Source: Pseudanabaena sp. UBA1465
Lineage (GTDB): Bacteria; Cyanobacteriota; Cyanobacteriia; Pseudanabaenales; Pseudanabaenaceae
DNA length: 7,041 nt
Assembly: GCA_002325645.1 (NCBI GenBank)
Contig: DCSN01000211.1
Coordinates: forward strand, 1-7,041
Reading direction: 5' to 3'
This document shows positions 5,257 to 7,041 of the stretch, in pieces. The notes beneath the pieces were generated by a model that was given only the letters and a program-made list of their open reading frames with translations, was not told the DNA's origin and searched no databases. A program made the position numbers and the translations under genes. Every line of letters starts with the position of its first letter. Within the stretch, counting starts at the first letter, position 1.

Positions 5257-7041
5257 TTAGACTCCAGACTTAGCAGCAACTAAGTCGAAAACATCGGAGA
5301 ACAATTGAGGCCAGGGCTGGCTTTTTTGTTGTTGGGCACACTCAAAGGCAGATCGAATCCGCTCTGCATTGACGCCATAGCTGAATTCACTTAGGAAATA
5401 AAACCGTCTGTGGCGATCGGGTAAAGACGCTTTATTGTCTGAATTAATTAAATTTTTGATAGCTGATTCCAGCCGATCGTCATTGACAGAAACCGCACAT
5501 TTTGCTGCGATGATATCTGCTAATGGGGGTACATCCGTTATCAAAACGGGTACGTTCATAGCGATTGCATCGGTTAATTTAGCAGGAATTTGATATTCCG
5601 AAATCGGAGAGTTAGGATCTTGTAAAATGCAGATCATATCTGCCATTGACACCAGTTCGGGAAGCCTTTCCCAAGGCTGGTTTTTATGAAAGTCTATCCT
5701 GGCGTTTTTGTAAATAGCAAATCGGTCGGAAACCCGCTTGTCATTAATCGTGCCGATCATGCACAAAGCCAAGCGAGGATCGTTAATTTTTTCCAAGGCT
5801 TCCGCAATACGGAAAATTCCCTTGTGGGGGCGAGGAGTACCGAGAAACAAAACGACTTGATCGCGATCGCTGTAATCGAATTCTGCCCGAATAGCTGTTC
5901 GATCGTACAGTTTCGGATCGAAAACTTTTTCATCGCGGGCGTGTCTGACAATCAAGCCACCATAACGCTGCTGCAATGCTACGTTGGATACAGTTACAGC
6001 ATCGGCTAAGGGAATCAGATTTTCACAAAACCGCGTCCAAATTTCGCCGTAAGGGCTGTTTCCTTCCTTGCTATCAATCCGCTGTATGAGTTCTAACCAT
6101 GAAGCTTCTGTTTCATTTTTAAAGAAAGAAAGTTCGCAGTCATCGATATCGAGAACCAAAGGACATTGACTGTAATGCTTGATGAGCATTCCGATAAACA
6201 AGCTGGGAAAACGCGGCTTGCTTACGTAAACTGAGTCATATTTCTGAGCCTGGGCGAGTTGCTTAGCTCCTCTAACAAACTCCTCAAAATTATTCGCAAT
6301 AAATGTGCTATTTTCGATATCTGCATTTTGCAGGGGAGGCCAAAGTTCTTGACCGTAAAACGGAAATATCGGGCCGATTAATTCCACATCGAAAGCTTCC
6401 TTCGCCATGTCTGCTAGCAAGAAAGCTCGACCGACGGGATTGTGGCTCATATCCCAAGAAACAACGGCTAATTTGGGTTTTGACTGAGATATTGTCGCAT
6501 TTTGAGTAACGGACATCTTGTCAGTTACAGCAGCAAGTTGATTGGTAGTTTCCAAACTTAAATAATCGCTAGTTAATTCAGTTTGATGCGTCGAATCTTG
6601 TCTCAAAGCTTTCAGCTTGTATGCTCCTGCTTCCTCACGCTGTCCGATCTGTTCTAAAATGTCTGCTAATTTTAAATAAGCTGCGGTCGATCGGGGATTA
6701 AGAGCGATCGCGTGGCGGTAAGCTTCGATCGCTTTTTGTACATCTCCTTTTGCTTCCCAAGCTGTCCCCAAACCTGCTTGCAGTTCGGGATCGTTTGGTG
6801 CAATTTCCAAAGCCTTAATGTAGCTTTCGATATCAGTTGGATCGCGATCGATCGCCTGACGGTAGTAGCTGAGTGCTAAATTTAAATTTGACTTGACTCG
6901 ATAGTGCAAGGCATTATTTAACTTTTCTTCTGCTTGCGGCAAATCAGGCTGAAGTTGCAGTGCGAAGCGATAAGCAACAACCGCCTCCTCCCACCTCTGC
7001 AACTCCACCAAAGCCTCCCCCAAATTATAGTAAGACCAATG
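5257..7041 (-). CDS. TPR-containing GT-B glycosyltransferase, 5' partial
   Basis: The frame is open to the window edge, giving 594 residues. The TTG at 7021-7023 is the leucine of a TPR helix (YYNLGEALVELQRWEEAVVAY), so the true start lies outside. Residues 1 to about 145 carry TPRs: the first at 4-37, then an off-register stretch, then ELQAGLGTAWEAKGDVQKAI and AAYLKLADILEQIGQREEAG. TPRs generally mediate protein contacts. A linker precedes a GT-B glycosyltransferase (188 to about 575): AVVSWDMSHNPVGRAF opens the acceptor half, CPLVLDIDDCELSFF is the conserved core, and LFLGTPRPHKG (about 398-408) begins the donor half. EYQIPAKLTDAIAMNVPV (482-499) stands in the usual donor-binding place but lacks the classical EX7E spacing. 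No signal peptide or membrane segment is visible. A role in surface glycan synthesis is inferred from context. TAA ends the gene, and the next gene follows in the same frame after two codons. Confidence 0.88.
   Translation of the reverse strand, partial: HWSYYNLGEALVELQRWEEAVVAYRFALQLQPDLPQAEEKLNNALHYRVKSNLNLALSYYRQAIDRDPTDIESYIKALEIAPNDPELQAGLGTAWEAKGDVQKAIEAYRHAIALNPRSTAAYLKLADILEQIGQREEAGAYKLKALRQDSTHQTELTSDYLSLETTNQLAAVTDKMSVTQNATISQSKPKLAVVSWDMSHNPVGRAFLLADMAKEAFDVELIGPIFPFYGQELWPPLQNADIENSTFIANNFEEFVRGAKQLAQAQKYDSVYVSKPRFPSLFIGMLIKHYSQCPLVLDIDDCELSFFKNETEASWLELIQRIDSKEGNSPYGEIWTRFCENLIPLADAVTVSNVALQQRYGGLIVRHARDEKVFDPKLYDRTAIRAEFDYSDRDQVVLFLGTPRPHKGIFRIAEALEKINDPRLALCMIGTINDKRVSDRFAIYKNARIDFHKNQPWERLPELVSMADMICILQDPNSPISEYQIPAKLTDAIAMNVPVLITDVPPLADIIAAKCAVSVNDDRLESAIKNLINSDNKASLPDRHRRFYFLSEFSYGVNAERIRSAFECAQQQKSQPWPQLFSDVFDLVAAKSGV
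5262..5265 (-). promoter_or_regulatory. Weak ribosome binding site for the GTG-initiated glycosyltransferase
   Basis: GGAG lies within the last codons of the upstream gene, eleven bases before GTG 5248-5250. The spacing is long and the start codon is not ATG, so initiation is probably weak or coupled to termination of the upstream gene. There is no in-frame ATG until residue 47, which is inside the conserved first domain. Confidence 0.35.

Noticed and set aside
5686..6009. Plus-strand ORF of 107 codons
   Set aside because: It is antisense to the conserved donor half of the upstream glycosyltransferase and has no recognisable features.
7021..7023. TTG as the start of the TPR-glycosyltransferase
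   Set aside because: It is an internal leucine of a TPR (HWSYYNLGEAL), and the frame is open to the window edge.
1..7041. CRISPR array, diversity-generating retroelement, transposase or tRNA
   Set aside because: No regularly spaced direct repeats, reverse transcriptase, transposase motifs or cloverleaf structure were seen on either strand.

Overview
The window looks like part of a filamentous cyanobacterial genome. Six copies of the HIP1 octamer GCGATCGC occur in 7 kb (3030, 3052, 4020, 4078, 5863, 6704), where about 0.1 would be expected by chance. The proteins are also of a cyanobacterial type: tetratricopeptide (TPR) repeats joined to glycosyltransferases, and methyltransferases with an N-terminal zinc ribbon. 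An Oscillatoriales-like host (Microcoleus/Oscillatoria type) is my inference and is not proven. All genes I can support are on the minus strand, so transcription runs from 7041 towards 1.

Layout in transcription order: (1) 7041-5257, a TPR plus GT-B glycosyltransferase, open at its 5' end beyond the window; (2) 5250-3067, a GT-B glycosyltransferase followed by a linker, a four-cysteine zinc ribbon and a class I SAM methyltransferase, cut by one in-frame TAA at 3556-3558; (3) a short intergenic stretch (2869-3066) with a HIP1-HIP1 hairpin and a worn cyanobacterial-type repeat; (4) 2868-1026, a decayed TPR + GT2 + GT-B gene with two frameshifts and at least two internal stops; (5) an intergenic stretch (765-1025) with a long imperfect hairpin; (6) 764-36, an intact zinc-ribbon SAM methyltransferase with a good ribosome binding site; (7) 34-1, possibly the first codons of another gene.

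The locus reads as a surface-glycan (exopolysaccharide or glycoprotein glycan) assembly and modification cluster: glycosyltransferases build the chain and methyltransferases may cap or decorate sugars. That role is inferred from the families present; no polymerase, flippase or transporter is in view.

The most informative result concerns reading frames. Several apparently separate ORFs are pieces of longer genes, and three apparent start codons are internal TTG leucine codons inside conserved motifs. Genes 1 and 2 share one reading frame, separated only by TAA, so they may once have been a single polypeptide of at least 1,300 residues. I see no clearly new system. The locus is best described as a modular glycosyltransferase/methyltransferase cluster undergoing decay and module splitting.
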